From positions 310,001 to 374,000 of the forward strand of contig CAVSQS010000002.1 in NCBI GenBank assembly GCA_963730165.1: a DNA stretch of 64,000 bases. Direction: 5' to 3'. A program made the position numbers and the translations under genes. The stretch's first letter is position 1, and each line of letters starts with the position of its first letter. Positions 33,674 to 42,137 of this stretch are shown piece after piece. Under the pieces are notes generated by a model. That model was not told where the DNA came from. It was given only the letters and a program-made list of their open reading frames with translations, and made no database searches. This DNA is from DASSQJ01 sp963730165 (GTDB lineage Bacteria; Actinomycetota; Actinomycetes; Actinomycetales; Dermatophilaceae).

Positions 33674-35065
33674 TCAGACCCGGCGCGCGAGGACGACCCA
33701 GACCGTGCGCGCGATGATCTCCAGGTCGAGCACCGGCGACCAGTTGACGAGGTACTGCAGGTCGTAGCCGAGCTTGTAGCGAGCGTCGGTGTTGTAGCGG
33801 CCGTGGATCTGGGCCAGGCCGGTGAGCCCCGGGGGCACCTCGTGGCGCCGGGTGTAGCCGGCGATCTCCTTCTCGAACCCGGCCGTCAGCTCGGGACGCT
33901 CGGGGCGCGGACCCACGACCGACATCCGGCCGCTGAGGATGTGCAGGATCTGGGGCAGCTCGTCGGCTCGGGTGGCACGCACCCACCGGCACGCGGGGAT
34001 GACCCGGGGGTCACCCTGCGAGGACAGCTGCGCCCCGCCGACGGCCTCGGCATCGACCCGCATGGTACGGAACTTGACCATCTCGAACGGCTCTCCCCCG
34101 GCGCCGACCCTGACCTGGCGGAACAGCAGCGGGCGGCCGGCCACGACGAGCTGGTAGAGCGCAGTGCCCCCGAGGAGGAGCGCCCAGACCGGCAGGGTCA
34201 CGGTGAGCAGGACGAGGTCGAGCAGGCGCTTGAAGTGCCGCTGCGAGCTCGGCATCGTCTGCGGGAGGAGGAGGACGAACGGCATGCCGCCGATCTCGCG
34301 CAGGCGGCTGAGGCCGAAGAGGGTCTCCCGCCCTCCGACGCGCAGGAGCACGGTCGCCCCGTGCCGGTCGAGGCGCCCGATGGTGCGCGGGTACCACTCG
34401 TCGAGCCACTCCGGGGAGACCAGGAGCACGTCGGTGGCTCGGGTGCGCAGGACGGTGTCGACGATGGCATGCACCTCGTCGACCTCGGCGACGAGGTGCA
34501 GGTCGGACCGGTTGGCCGTGAGGTGGGCACCCGCCAGCCGGAGGTCCTTGCGGTCCCCCGCGATGACGACCCTGGGTGGCCCCTCGCGGCGGGTGCGCAG
34601 GGACTGCACGATCACGCGGTTGACCGCGACCGCGACGCCGGCGAGGACGATGACGGCGACGAGGTTCGGGATCGGGAAGGGCAACGCCCTCCCGAAGAAG
34701 TCACCCTGCTGCCGCGCCAGACCGCTCAGCGCCAGGTTGAGGAGGGCGACGAACCCACCGGCGGCGAGCGAGAGACGGGCCGCCTTGGGCAGCACCGCCG
34801 AGCCACCGAGGCGGGGCTCACGTTCGTAGAGGCCACCGAAGTAGAAGGAGAAGAGGAAGACGAGAGTGGCCACGACGAACGAGGTCGCGTAGGCCGCGAG
34901 GTTGTACGTGGGCCACGGGGGCAGTCCGAAGCGCCACAGCATCGAGCCGATGGTCAGCCCGAGGACGGCGAGCCCGTCGAGGAGCATGACGAGCCGGAAG
35001 CCCCGCCGGTTCAGCCGGGTCAGGAGTCGCGGCTCCGGCTCGGGGGCTGGGTTCGGCTCGGACAC
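33674..35065 (-). CDS. polyprenyl glycosylphosphotransferase (bacterial sugar transferase)
   Basis: A 463-residue WbaP-type enzyme that moves a sugar-1-phosphate onto undecaprenyl phosphate at the membrane. It has about five N-terminal spans (LVMLLDGLAVLGLTIGSMLW onward), a middle Rossmann-like domain (PPRVVIAGDRKDLRLAGAHL) and the catalytic C-terminal domain: KRLLDLVLLTVTLPVWALLL, MVKFRTMRVDAEAVGG, RADELPQILHILSGRMSVVG, PRPERPEL. GTG 35065 gives MSEPNP and has CGGAG upstream. In mycobacteria this position between the threonylcarbamoyl synthase and atpI holds wecA; here an unrelated enzyme of the same reaction type takes the place. The sugar is not known. Confidence 0.88.
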   Translation of the reverse strand: MSEPNPAPEPEPRLLTRLNRRGFRLVMLLDGLAVLGLTIGSMLWRFGLPPWPTYNLAAYATSFVVATLVFLFSFYFGGLYEREPRLGGSAVLPKAARLSLAAGGFVALLNLALSGLARQQGDFFGRALPFPIPNLVAVIVLAGVAVAVNRVIVQSLRTRREGPPRVVIAGDRKDLRLAGAHLTANRSDLHLVAEVDEVHAIVDTVLRTRATDVLLVSPEWLDEWYPRTIGRLDRHGATVLLRVGGRETLFGLSRLREIGGMPFVLLLPQTMPSSQRHFKRLLDLVLLTVTLPVWALLLGGTALYQLVVAGRPLLFRQVRVGAGGEPFEMVKFRTMRVDAEAVGGAQLSSQGDPRVIPACRWVRATRADELPQILHILSGRMSVVGPRPERPELTAGFEKEIAGYTRRHEVPPGLTGLAQIHGRYNTDARYKLGYDLQYLVNWSPVLDLEIIARTVWVVLARRV

Positions 35066-35086
35066 GGGTGGCGGCTCCGGCAGGGT

Positions 35087-36370
35087 TCAGGCCGTGGGAC
35101 GGGGGTAGGCCGGGAAGGCCTCCACGAGCTCGGCGACCTGGCCACGGATCTCGCGCGAGACCGGGTGCTCGGGGTCGGCGTCACCGTCGACGACGGCCCG
35201 GGCGATGAGTCGGCCGATCGTGCGCATCTGCTCCTCGCCCATCCCCTGCGTCGTGACGCACGGCGTCCCGACCCGGATCCCGGAGGCGATGTTGGGCTTC
35301 TGCGGGTCGAACGGGATGGCGTTCTTGTTCAGCGTGATCCCGGCACCGTCGCACCGGGCCTCGGCGTCGACCCCGGTGACGAGCACCTGCTGGAGATCGT
35401 GGAGGGACAGGTGGGTGTCCGTCCCTCCGGTGGTCGGGCGGATGCCGTGCTCGCCGAGGGTCTCGGCGAGCACCTTGGCGTTGGCGATCACCTGCCGGGT
35501 GTACTCGGCGTACTCGGGCGTCGCACACTCCTTGAAGTTGACCGCCTTGGCCGCGATGGAGTGCATCTGGGGGCCACCCTGCATCATCGGGAAGACGGCC
35601 TTGTCGATGGTGGCCGCGTGCTCCTCGGTGCAGACGATGGCCCCGGACCGCGGGCCGCGCAGCACCTTGTGGGTCGTGAAGGAGACGACGTCGGCCCACG
35701 GGACCGGGCTCGGGATCGCCTTGCCGGCCACGAGACCGATGAAGTGGGCGGCGTCGACCCAGAAGATGGCCCCGACCTCGTCGGCGATGGCACGGAACCG
35801 CTCGAAGTCGATGAGCCTCGGGATGGCCGAGCCGCCGGCGAGGATGACCTTCGGGCGGTGCGCCCTGGCGAGCCGCTCGACCTCGTCGTAGTCGATGTCC
35901 TCGGTCTCCTTGTCGACGCCGTAGTGGACGGCCTCGAACCACTTGCCGGAGAAGGACACCTTGGCGCCGTGGGTGAGGTGGCCGCCGTGCGGCAGGCTCA
36001 TCGCGAGGATGGTCTCGCCCGGCTTGAGGAAGGCCCCGTACACCGCCTGGTTCGCGCTCGCGCCGGAGTGCGGCTGGACATTGGCGTGGTCGGCACCGAA
36101 GAGCGCCTTGCACCGCTCGATCGCGAGGGTCTCGGCCTTGTCGACCTCCGAGCAGCCCCCGTAGTAGCGACGGCCCGGGTAGCCCTCGGCGTACTTGTTC
36201 GACAGCGTGGACCCGAGCGCGGTGAGCACCTGGGGACTCGAGAGGTTCTCGCTCGCGATGAGCTGCAGGCCGCTCCTCAGCCGGTCGAGCTCGGAGGTGA
36301 GGACGCCCGCGATCTCCGGGTCGAAGGCCTCGAGGGCGTCGAAGTCGGATCCGTAGAAGGTCTCGCTCAT
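35087..36370 (-). CDS. glyA: serine hydroxymethyltransferase
   Basis: A 427-residue PLP enzyme that converts serine and tetrahydrofolate to glycine and methylenetetrahydrofolate. SENLSSPQVLTALGSTLSNK, GYPGRRYYGGCSEVDKAETL, NVQPHSGASANQAVYGAFL and VVSFTTHKVLRGPRSGAIVC (PLP lysine in TTHK) are diagnostic. The start is ATG 36370, overlapping the stop of tsaC (ATGA), so the two are coupled. Longer upstream reading frames are artefacts. Confidence 0.97.
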   Translation of the reverse strand: MSETFYGSDFDALEAFDPEIAGVLTSELDRLRSGLQLIASENLSSPQVLTALGSTLSNKYAEGYPGRRYYGGCSEVDKAETLAIERCKALFGADHANVQPHSGASANQAVYGAFLKPGETILAMSLPHGGHLTHGAKVSFSGKWFEAVHYGVDKETEDIDYDEVERLARAHRPKVILAGGSAIPRLIDFERFRAIADEVGAIFWVDAAHFIGLVAGKAIPSPVPWADVVSFTTHKVLRGPRSGAIVCTEEHAATIDKAVFPMMQGGPQMHSIAAKAVNFKECATPEYAEYTRQVIANAKVLAETLGEHGIRPTTGGTDTHLSLHDLQQVLVTGVDAEARCDGAGITLNKNAIPFDPQKPNIASGIRVGTPCVTTQGMGEEQMRTIGRLIARAVVDGDADPEHPVSREIRGQVAELVEAFPAYPRPTA

Positions 36371-37146
36371 GGCTCGGTGCTCTCCGGCTTCTCGCTGGGC
36401 GTGGGCGCCTCGGTCTCGGCGCCCGGGTCGGTCTCGTCGGTCGGTGCCTCCGGGTCCGCGGCCACCTCGTCGGCGGCGGTCCCGGCGCCCGTCAACTCTA
36501 GGGTGTCGGCGCGCACCCGCTCGACGACGGCCATCACCTGCTCCTCGGAGAGGGCTCCGAGCCGCAGCACGGCGGGCTCCTCGCGCGTGCAGTCGAGGAT
36601 GGTCGACGCCAGGCCACCGCGGACCGGCCCACCGTCGAGGTAGAACTCGACGCTCGCGCCGAGCTGGCTGGCCGCCTCGACGACGGTGCGGGAGGCCGGG
36701 TATCCGTGCCGGTTCGCGCTGCTCACGGCCATCGGCCCGACCTCGGCGAGGAGCGCGAGGGCGACCGGGTCGTCGGGCATGCGCAGTGCGACCGTCCCCC
36801 CGGTGTCGCCGAGGTCCCACGCGAGGGAGGGCTGGGCGCGCAGCACGACCGTCAGCGGACCGGGCCAGAACTCCTCCATGAGGGCGCGGGCGTAGGCGGG
36901 CACCTCGGTGGCGAGCCCGTCGACGGTGCGCACGTCGGGGACGAGGACCGGCGGCGGCATGTCGGTTCCGCGGCCCTTGGCGTCGAGGAGGGCACGCACC
37001 GCCTCGGGGGAGAACGCATCCGCCCCGATGCCGTAGAGCGTGTCGGTCGGCAGGACGACGAGCCGCCCCGCGCGCACCCCCGCAGCGGCCTTGGCCACCG
37101 CCTCGCTCCGGCCGGTGTCGGTGGTGCAGTCGAAGACCGGGCTCAT
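36367..37146 (-). CDS. tsaC: L-threonylcarbamoyladenylate synthase
   Basis: A 259-residue YrdC/Sua5-fold enzyme that makes threonylcarbamoyl-AMP for the t6A37 modification of ANN-decoding tRNAs. VVLPTDTLYGIGADAFSPEA, RGTDMPPPVLVPD, WPGPLTVVLRAQPSLAWDLG, TVALRMPDDPVALALL and GPMAVSSANRHGYPASRTV are the usual motifs. A disordered acidic and proline-rich tail of about 45 residues (EVAADPEAPTDETDPGAET) follows the domain. It lacks a full Sua5 C-terminal domain. ATG 37146 has TAGGCT seven bases before and no ribosome site. Confidence 0.94.
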   Translation of the reverse strand: MSPVFDCTTDTGRSEAVAKAAAGVRAGRLVVLPTDTLYGIGADAFSPEAVRALLDAKGRGTDMPPPVLVPDVRTVDGLATEVPAYARALMEEFWPGPLTVVLRAQPSLAWDLGDTGGTVALRMPDDPVALALLAEVGPMAVSSANRHGYPASRTVVEAASQLGASVEFYLDGGPVRGGLASTILDCTREEPAVLRLGALSEEQVMAVVERVRADTLELTGAGTAADEVAADPEAPTDETDPGAETEAPTPSEKPESTEP

Positions 37147-37153
37147 GGGAGCC

Positions 37154-37159
37154 AGCCTA
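37154..37159 (-). promoter_or_regulatory. leaderless-type -10 element of tsaC-glyA
   Basis: TAGGCT on the minus strand, seven bases, then ATG. It would allow tsaC-glyA to be transcribed separately from prfA-prmC upstream. Confidence 0.5.
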
Positions 37160-37189
37160 GGGTGACGCCGTCAGCGGCCCCGGGACGGC

Positions 37190-38077
37190 TCACCGTCGGA
37201 GCGGGCCGGGTGCACGACGGGCGACGCTGGCGCGGGGCCGCCCGTTCAGGTCCGCACGGTCCTCCACGGCCTCCCACTCCCCCGTCGACCGGAGCGCGGC
37301 CGGCAGGGACTCGCCCTGGGTGTCCGCGTGCTCCATGACGAGCACCCCGCCCGGCCGCAGCATCGTCGCCGCCCGTGCCGCCACGGCGAGCGGCAGGGCC
37401 AGGCCGTCCGCGGAGCGCCCGTAGAGCGCCACCTCCGGGTCGTGGTCGCGGACCTCCGGGTCCAGCGGCACCGCCTCGTCGGGGATGTACGGCGGGTTGC
37501 TGACCACGACGTCGACCGTCCCGTCGAGGTCGGGCAGGGCCGAGGTCGCGTCCCCGAGGTGGAGGTCGACAGCGAGCCCGGTCGTGGCGACGTTCCGCTC
37601 CGCCCACGCGTGCGCCTCGCGCGAGAGCTCCACGGCGTGGACCCGGGCACCGGGCACCTCGTCGGCCACCGCGAGGGCGATGGCGCCCGAGCCCGTACAG
37701 AGGTCGACGACGACCGGACGCTCCCCCGCAGCGCGTGCGGCCTCGACGGCGAGGCCCGCCACGACCTCGGTCTCCGGCCGCGGCACGAACACCCCCGGCC
37801 CGACGGCGAGCGTGAGCCGCCGGAAGTGCGCGCGACCGGTGAGGTGCTGGAGGGGCACCCTGGCCAGTCGCTCCTCGACCAGGCCGGCGAAGCGGTCGAC
37901 GAAGCCGGCGTCGACCGGGTCGCGGAGCACGATCCGCCGGCGGACCTCCGAGGCGTCGCAGCCGAGCGCGAACGCGGCGAGCTCCACGGCATCCGTCTCC
38001 GGCGAGGCGATTCCCTCCGCGTCGAACGCGAGCCGAGCCCGCGTGACGGCCTCGTGCAGGGTCGGTGGCGGCGTCAT
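37190..38077 (-). CDS. prmC: peptide chain release factor N5-glutamine methyltransferase
   Basis: A 295-residue SAM-dependent methyltransferase that methylates the glutamine of the GGQ motif in release factors. PVVVDLCTGSGAIALAVADE is the SAM site and VDVVVSNPPYIPDEAVPLDP has the NPPY catalytic motif. LARVPLQHLTGRAHFRRLTL and VFVPRPETEVVAGLAVEAAR are typical of HemK/PrmC. The ATG overlaps the prfA stop (ATGA), coupling the enzyme to its substrate gene. Confidence 0.95.
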   Translation of the reverse strand: MTPPPTLHEAVTRARLAFDAEGIASPETDAVELAAFALGCDASEVRRRIVLRDPVDAGFVDRFAGLVEERLARVPLQHLTGRAHFRRLTLAVGPGVFVPRPETEVVAGLAVEAARAAGERPVVVDLCTGSGAIALAVADEVPGARVHAVELSREAHAWAERNVATTGLAVDLHLGDATSALPDLDGTVDVVVSNPPYIPDEAVPLDPEVRDHDPEVALYGRSADGLALPLAVAARAATMLRPGGVLVMEHADTQGESLPAALRSTGEWEAVEDRADLNGRPRASVARRAPGPLRR

Positions 38078-39149
38078 CGGTCCGCGATCGCCGCGAGCCG
38101 CGCCGCCTGGTCCGCGTCGACCGCCGACTGGATGACCGGGTCCAGGTCGCCGTCGAGCACGGCGTCGAGGTTGTGGGCCTTGTAGCCCGTGCGGTGGTCG
38201 CTGACGCGGTTCTCGGGGAAGTTGTACGTGCGGATCCGCTCCGAGCGGTCGACGGTGCGGACCTGGCTGGCCCGCGCGTCGGCATCCGCCGACCGGCGCT
38301 CGTCCATGGCCATCTGGTGGAGACGGGCACGCAGCACGCGCATCGCCGCCTCCCGGTTCTGCAGCTGGCTCTTCTCGTTCTGGCACGAGACGACGACCCC
38401 GGTCGGCAGGTGGGTGATGCGCACGGCGGAGTCGGTGGTGTTGACGCTCTGCCCCCCGGGGCCGCTCGACCGGTAGACGTCGATGCGCAGGTCACCCGGG
38501 TCGATCCCGACCTCGACCTCCTCCGCCTCGGGCATCACCCAGACCCCGGCCGCGGAGGTGTGGATGCGGCCCTGGGACTCCGTGACCGGAACGCGCTGCA
38601 CCCGGTGCACCCCGCCCTCGAACTTCAGCCGGGCCCAGGGGGCCTCCCCGGTCCCGGCGTGCCCCGGGACTTCACGGCGACCCGGACGTCCTTGTAGCCG
38701 CCGAGGTCGGACTCGGTGGCGTCGAGGACCTCGGTGCGCCACCCGCGCCGCTCCGCGTGCCGCAGGTACATCCGCAGCAGGTCCCCGGCGAAGAGCGCGG
38801 ACTCCTCGCCGCCCTCACCGGCCTTCACCTCGAGGATGACGTCGCGGTCGTCGTCCGGGTCGCGCGGCACGAGCAGGTGGCGGAGTCGGTCCTCGGCGGC
38901 GACGACCGCGCGCTCGAGGTCCGGGACCTCCTCGGCGAAGGAGGGGTCGTCGGCGGCGAGCTCGCGGGCGGCGCCGAGGTCCTCGCGGGCGGCCACCCAG
39001 GCCCGGTGGGCGGCGACGATCGGGCCGAGGGCGGCGTAGCGCCGGGTGGCCTCGCGCAGCCGGTCGGGGTCGGAGGCGACGGCCGGCTCGGCCATGGCAC
39101 GCTCGAGCGCGGCGTGCTCGGCGGCGAGTGCTTCGGCGGACTCGAGCAC
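38074..39149 (-). CDS. prfA: peptide chain release factor 1, frameshifted as sequenced
   Basis: Release factor 1 reads stop codons UAA and UAG and releases the peptide. The N-terminal part (from GTG 39149, after GAGGAGG) includes DVILEVKAGEGGEESALFAG and ESDLGGYKDVRVAVKSRG. The C-terminal part in another frame has ARLKFEGGVHRVQRVPVTES, GRIHTSAAGVWV, YRSSGPGGQSVNTTDSAVRI (the GGQ catalytic loop) and RTYNFPENRVSDHRTGYKAH. The frames join if one G is added to the four-G run at 38646-38649, giving SRGTPGPGEAPWARLKFE, as in relatives. Because this gene is normally single and essential, a sequence error is far more likely than real loss. Confidence 0.93.
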
Positions 39150-39190
39150 GGCCTCCTCCTTGACGTCACGAGCCTCGCACCTGCACCGGC

Positions 39191-39251
39191 TCTTCGGGGT
39201 GACCCCGAAGTTCCCGGTGAGACACGGGGTCGATGGGGGTGTCTCACCGGG
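39191..39251. other. two hairpins between rpmE and prfA
   Basis: CTTCGGGG/CCCCGAAG with a three-base loop (39192-39210) is followed by CCCGGTGAGACAC/GTGTCTCACCGGG, a perfect 13-bp repeat with a 13-base loop (39213-39251). They lie in the 186-bp gap upstream of prfA and could be RNA leader structures, attenuation elements or an operator. Confidence 0.6.
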
Positions 39252-39294
39252 GAAGTCGGTGTGTCGGGTCGATGCCCTCCTCCGTGGACACGAG

Positions 39295-39326
39295 TGCGCC
39301 GGCCCGCCCGGGGGCGGACCGGCGCA
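39295..39326 (-). terminator. hairpin terminator after rpmE
   Basis: TGCGCCGGCCCGCCC and GGGCGGACCGGCGCA form a 15-bp stem with one mismatch and a two-base loop, nine bases after the rpmE stop. No U tract follows. Confidence 0.6.
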
Positions 39327-39335
39327 CCGGTGGAG

Positions 39336-39551
39336 CTACTTGGCGGCCTTCTTGCCGTAGCGGGCCTCGAACCGGGCCACCCGGCCACCGGTGTCGAGGA
39401 TCTTCTGCTTGCCCGTGTAGAACGGGTGGCAGTTGGAGCACACGTCGGCGTGGATGACGCCGTTCGGCGCGGTGCTGCGCGTGGTGAACGTGTTGCCACA
39501 GGTGCAGGTGACCGTGGTCTCGACGTACTCGGGGTGGATGTCCTTCTTCAC
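39336..39551 (-). CDS. rpmE: ribosomal protein bL31, zinc-binding form
   Basis: A 71-residue large-subunit protein. MKKDIHPEYVETTVTCTCGN begins the chain, and CTC with HADVCSNCHPFYTGKQKIL provides the four zinc-binding cysteines. The zinc-containing paralogue is usually the primary form, replaced by a cysteine-free copy when zinc is scarce. GTG 39551 is the start. In other actinobacteria it lies between rho and prfA; here five genes separate it from rho. Confidence 0.96.
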   Translation of the reverse strand: MKKDIHPEYVETTVTCTCGNTFTTRSTAPNGVIHADVCSNCHPFYTGKQKILDTGGRVARFEARYGKKAAK

Positions 39552-39771
39552 GATGTCTCCTCGGCTGTGGCCGGGTCGGCGGGCGGCAGCACCCTGCTGC
39601 CCCCGTGGCGCCCCGCCTGCGACCCTCGTGGGGAGGTCGCTCAGGAAACGCGTCGTGCCCTGAACCGGTCCAGCGGTCAAGTGTGCCAGAGAGGCGCACG
39701 CTGTCCCAAACGGCGCCGGGGGCCGCGGCATTCCCCGACCCGGAGCACCCGGACGCCCCATGGTGGGCGGG

Positions 39772-40686
39772 TCAGCCGTGGACTCGGCGCATCGTGTCGA
39801 CGACCACCTCGGCCAGCCGGTCGCCGACGTCCTCCTGGAGGAAGTGACCGCCGCCCTCGAGGACGACGTGGCGCTGGCCGGCGGCCCCGGCCACCCGCTC
39901 CTGCAGTGCCCGGTCGGCGCCCCGGGTGATGGGGTCGCCGTCGGAGAAGGCGGTGACGAACGGCCGCTCGAAGGACGCCAGCCCCCGCCACGCGGCGCGG
40001 TTGTCGACGGCGCCGGGGTCGTCCGGATCGACGGGCACCAGCGCCGGGAAGCTGCGGGCCCCGGCCGTGTACGAAGCGTCCGGGAACGGCGCCTCGTAGG
40101 CGGCGACCACCTCGGGGGGCAGCGTCGTGGTGGTCGCGTTCTGGAGCACCCAGCCGACCGGGAACGGGTCGTCCGCCCGCTGCGAGAAGTCCCGCCAGGC
40201 GAGGAAGTCCGGCGACGCGGGGGCCCCGACCGGCAGGAAGGTGTTGGCCGCGACGACCGCGGCGAAGCGCTCGGGCTGTTCCCCAACCAGCCGCAGCCCG
40301 ATGAGGCCACCCCAGTCCTGGCACAGCAGGGTCATCCCGGCCAACCCGGTCGCCTCGAGGAACGAGCGCACCCACCCGACGTGCCGGGCGTAGGTGTAGT
40401 CGTCCGTCCGGACGGGCTTGTCGGAGCGGCCGAAGCCGACGAGGTCCGGCACAACGGCGCGGAACCCTGCCGCGGTGACGACGTCGAGCACCCAGCGGTA
40501 GAGGAACCCCCAGCTCGGCTCGCCGTGGAGCATCAGGCAGACGGGGGCGTCGGCCGGCCCCACGTCGACGTACGCCATCCGCACCGCGGGGGACCCGTCC
40601 CCGGCGGCCACGTCGACGTACCTCGGCTCGTGGGGGTACCCGGGCAGGTCGGCGAAGCGGTCGTCGGGTGTTCGCAGCAGCTCCAT
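39772..40686 (-). CDS. dhmA: haloalkane dehalogenase
   Basis: A 304-residue alpha/beta hydrolase of haloalkane dehalogenase subfamily I, close in sequence to the mycobacterial Rv2296 type. LHGEPSWGFLYRWVLD gives the oxyanion region. LCQDWGGLIGLRLVGEQPER holds the aspartate nucleophile followed by the halide-binding tryptophan. FPDASYTAGARSFPALVPVD is in the cap, and VLEGGGHFLQEDVGDRLAE has the catalytic histidine. It would hydrolyse carbon-halogen bonds of small haloalkanes, though natural substrates are seldom known. ATG 40686 has TACGGT six bases before it and no ribosome site. Confidence 0.88.
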   Translation of the reverse strand: MELLRTPDDRFADLPGYPHEPRYVDVAAGDGSPAVRMAYVDVGPADAPVCLMLHGEPSWGFLYRWVLDVVTAAGFRAVVPDLVGFGRSDKPVRTDDYTYARHVGWVRSFLEATGLAGMTLLCQDWGGLIGLRLVGEQPERFAAVVAANTFLPVGAPASPDFLAWRDFSQRADDPFPVGWVLQNATTTTLPPEVVAAYEAPFPDASYTAGARSFPALVPVDPDDPGAVDNRAAWRGLASFERPFVTAFSDGDPITRGADRALQERVAGAAGQRHVVLEGGGHFLQEDVGDRLAEVVVDTMRRVHG

Positions 40687-40692
40687 CGCTCC

Positions 40693-40725
40693 ACCGTAGG
40701 CGGCGTCGGCGCGGCCCGGTAGCGT
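40693..40725. promoter_or_regulatory. back-to-back leaderless promoters of dhmA and the LLM gene
   Basis: TACGGT on the minus strand (40698-40693) is six bases from the dhmA ATG. TAGCGT on the plus strand (40720-40725) is six bases from the LLM ATG. Only 21 bp lie between them, so the two -35 regions must overlap the opposite promoters. Confidence 0.5.
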
Positions 40726-40731
40726 CGCGGG

Positions 40732-41577
40732 ATGCGATACGGAGCGGTCATCCCGTGGGCGTCCGAGCGCGAGTTCGCCGACCTGGCCGCCGTGGCGGAG
40801 GGTGCCGGCTGGGACATGGTGCTCTCCTGGGAGTCCGTGTGGGGCCAGGACGCGTGGGTCACCCTCGGCGCCGCGGCGATGACGACCGAGCGGGTCCGGC
40901 TCGGCACCCTCGTCACCCCGGCCTCGCGCTACCGGCCCTGGGATCTCGCCTCCCGGGTCGCCTCGGTCGACCGGCTCTCCGGCGGCCGGGTCACCCTCGG
41001 CGTCGGGCTCGGCGCCCTGCACGAGAACTGGCTGGCCTTCGAGCCCGACGAGGGCCGGGCGGCCCGCGCGCGAAAGCTCGACGAGGGGCTGGCCGTCTAC
41101 GCGGGGCTGATGGCGGGTCAGCCGTTCGCCTTCGAGGGCTCGTACTGGTCGGCCCGAGAGGTCACCGAGCTGGTGCCACCCCCACCGGTGCAGTGCCCGC
41201 ACCCACCGGTGTGGTGCGTCGGCGCCCTCGTGCCGGGCCGCGACCGGCAGCCCTCGCTCGAGCGGGCCGCTCGCTGGCAGGGCGTGCTCCCTGCCGTCGC
41301 GGGGGGCGAGGGCCACTCCGCGCTCACCCTCGACGCGCTGCGCGAGGCCGTCGACCGGGTCGGTGCCTCACGCGCCGACGCCGGTCTGACGATGGACGGC
41401 TACGACGTCGTCGTGGAGGGCGACAGCCACGGGGACTTCGGCGCCGTGCGGCCACCGGTGCAGCCGTGGGCCGACGCCGGTGCGACGTGGTGGGTGGAGT
41501 CCTGGTGGGACCTGCCGGACACTCGCGCGGGGCGCGCGGAGCTGCGGCGTCGGCTCGAGCGGGGGCCGCGGCGGTGA
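40732..41577 (+). CDS. LLM-class F420/flavin-dependent oxidoreductase
   Basis: A 281-residue luciferase-like TIM-barrel protein. RYGAVIPWASEREFADLAAV, LGAAAMTTERVRLGTLVTPA, LASRVASVDRLSGGRVTLGV and GLGALHENWLAFEP are typical of F420- or FMN-dependent monooxygenases and reductases in actinobacteria. It is somewhat short for the family and the end is compact. The gene is divergent from dhmA, and its stop overlaps the next start (GTGA). Substrate unknown. Confidence 0.82.
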   Translation: MRYGAVIPWASEREFADLAAVAEGAGWDMVLSWESVWGQDAWVTLGAAAMTTERVRLGTLVTPASRYRPWDLASRVASVDRLSGGRVTLGVGLGALHENWLAFEPDEGRAARARKLDEGLAVYAGLMAGQPFAFEGSYWSAREVTELVPPPPVQCPHPPVWCVGALVPGRDRQPSLERAARWQGVLPAVAGGEGHSALTLDALREAVDRVGASRADAGLTMDGYDVVVEGDSHGDFGAVRPPVQPWADAGATWWVESWWDLPDTRAGRAELRRRLERGPRR

Positions 41578-42056
41578 CCGGGCCGCAGGTCCGGACCGCG
41601 AGACGCGACGACGTGGCCGCCCTCGTCGCGCTACGGGCACTGATGTTCGAGGCCATGGGCACGGCCCCCGACGCCGTCGCCGACGCCGCGTGGCGGCTCG
41701 CCGCGCACGGCTGGTTCATCGACCGGCTGGGCTCCTCGGGAGTGCGCGTCGTCGTCGCCGAGGTCGACGGCGAGGTCGCCTCCTCGGCCGTCGGTGAGGT
41801 CACGGCGCTCATCCCCGGCCCGACGGCCCCGAACGGCTCGGTCGGCCTGGTCTCCAACATCGCGACCTTCGCCCCCTACCGCGGGCGTGGCCTCGCGGCG
41901 GCGTGCACCGACGACCTGCTCGGGTGGTTCGCCGAGCGGACCGACGTCACCCGCGTCGACCTCTTCGCCACCGAGGCGGGCGCCCGGATGTACGCACCCC
42001 GCGGCTTCACGACGAGTCCGTTCCCGGCGATGCGCCGGACCCTCCCGGACCGGTGA
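41574..42056 (+). CDS. GNAT family N-acetyltransferase
   Basis: A 160-residue acetyltransferase. VRTARRDDVAALVALRALMF opens the domain. LVSNIATFAPYRGRGLAAAC contains the acetyl-CoA motif RGRGLA, and ARMYAPRGFTTSPFPAMRRT is the C-terminal end. The GTG overlaps the LLM stop, so both are on one transcript. A perfect 7-bp hairpin follows the stop. Substrate unknown. Confidence 0.85.
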   Translation: MTGPQVRTARRDDVAALVALRALMFEAMGTAPDAVADAAWRLAAHGWFIDRLGSSGVRVVVAEVDGEVASSAVGEVTALIPGPTAPNGSVGLVSNIATFAPYRGRGLAAACTDDLLGWFAERTDVTRVDLFATEAGARMYAPRGFTTSPFPAMRRTLPDR

Positions 42057-42073
42057 CGGGAGCGGTGCTCCCG
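42057..42073 (+). terminator. short hairpin after the GNAT gene
   Basis: CGGGAGC, three bases, GCTCCCG starts at the stop codon. A second perfect 14-bp palindrome (CGGCGGGCCCGCCG) follows at 42093-42106. Either may end the LLM-GNAT transcript before the next gene. Confidence 0.45.
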
Positions 42074-42137
42074 CAGTGACGCACGGCATTGCCGGCGGGC
42101 CCGCCGAGGAGTACCACGGTGGGTAGAGGTGATCCTC

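Noticed and set aside
33416..36643. A 1075-codon plus-strand frame opposite the sugar transferase and glyA
   Set aside because: It is the shadow of two secure minus-strand genes and has no recognisable motif.
42057..42137. DosR-type box before the PRTase-hydrolase gene
   Set aside because: The gene resembles DosR targets of mycobacteria, but no GGGACT...AGTCCC-like palindrome was found upstream.
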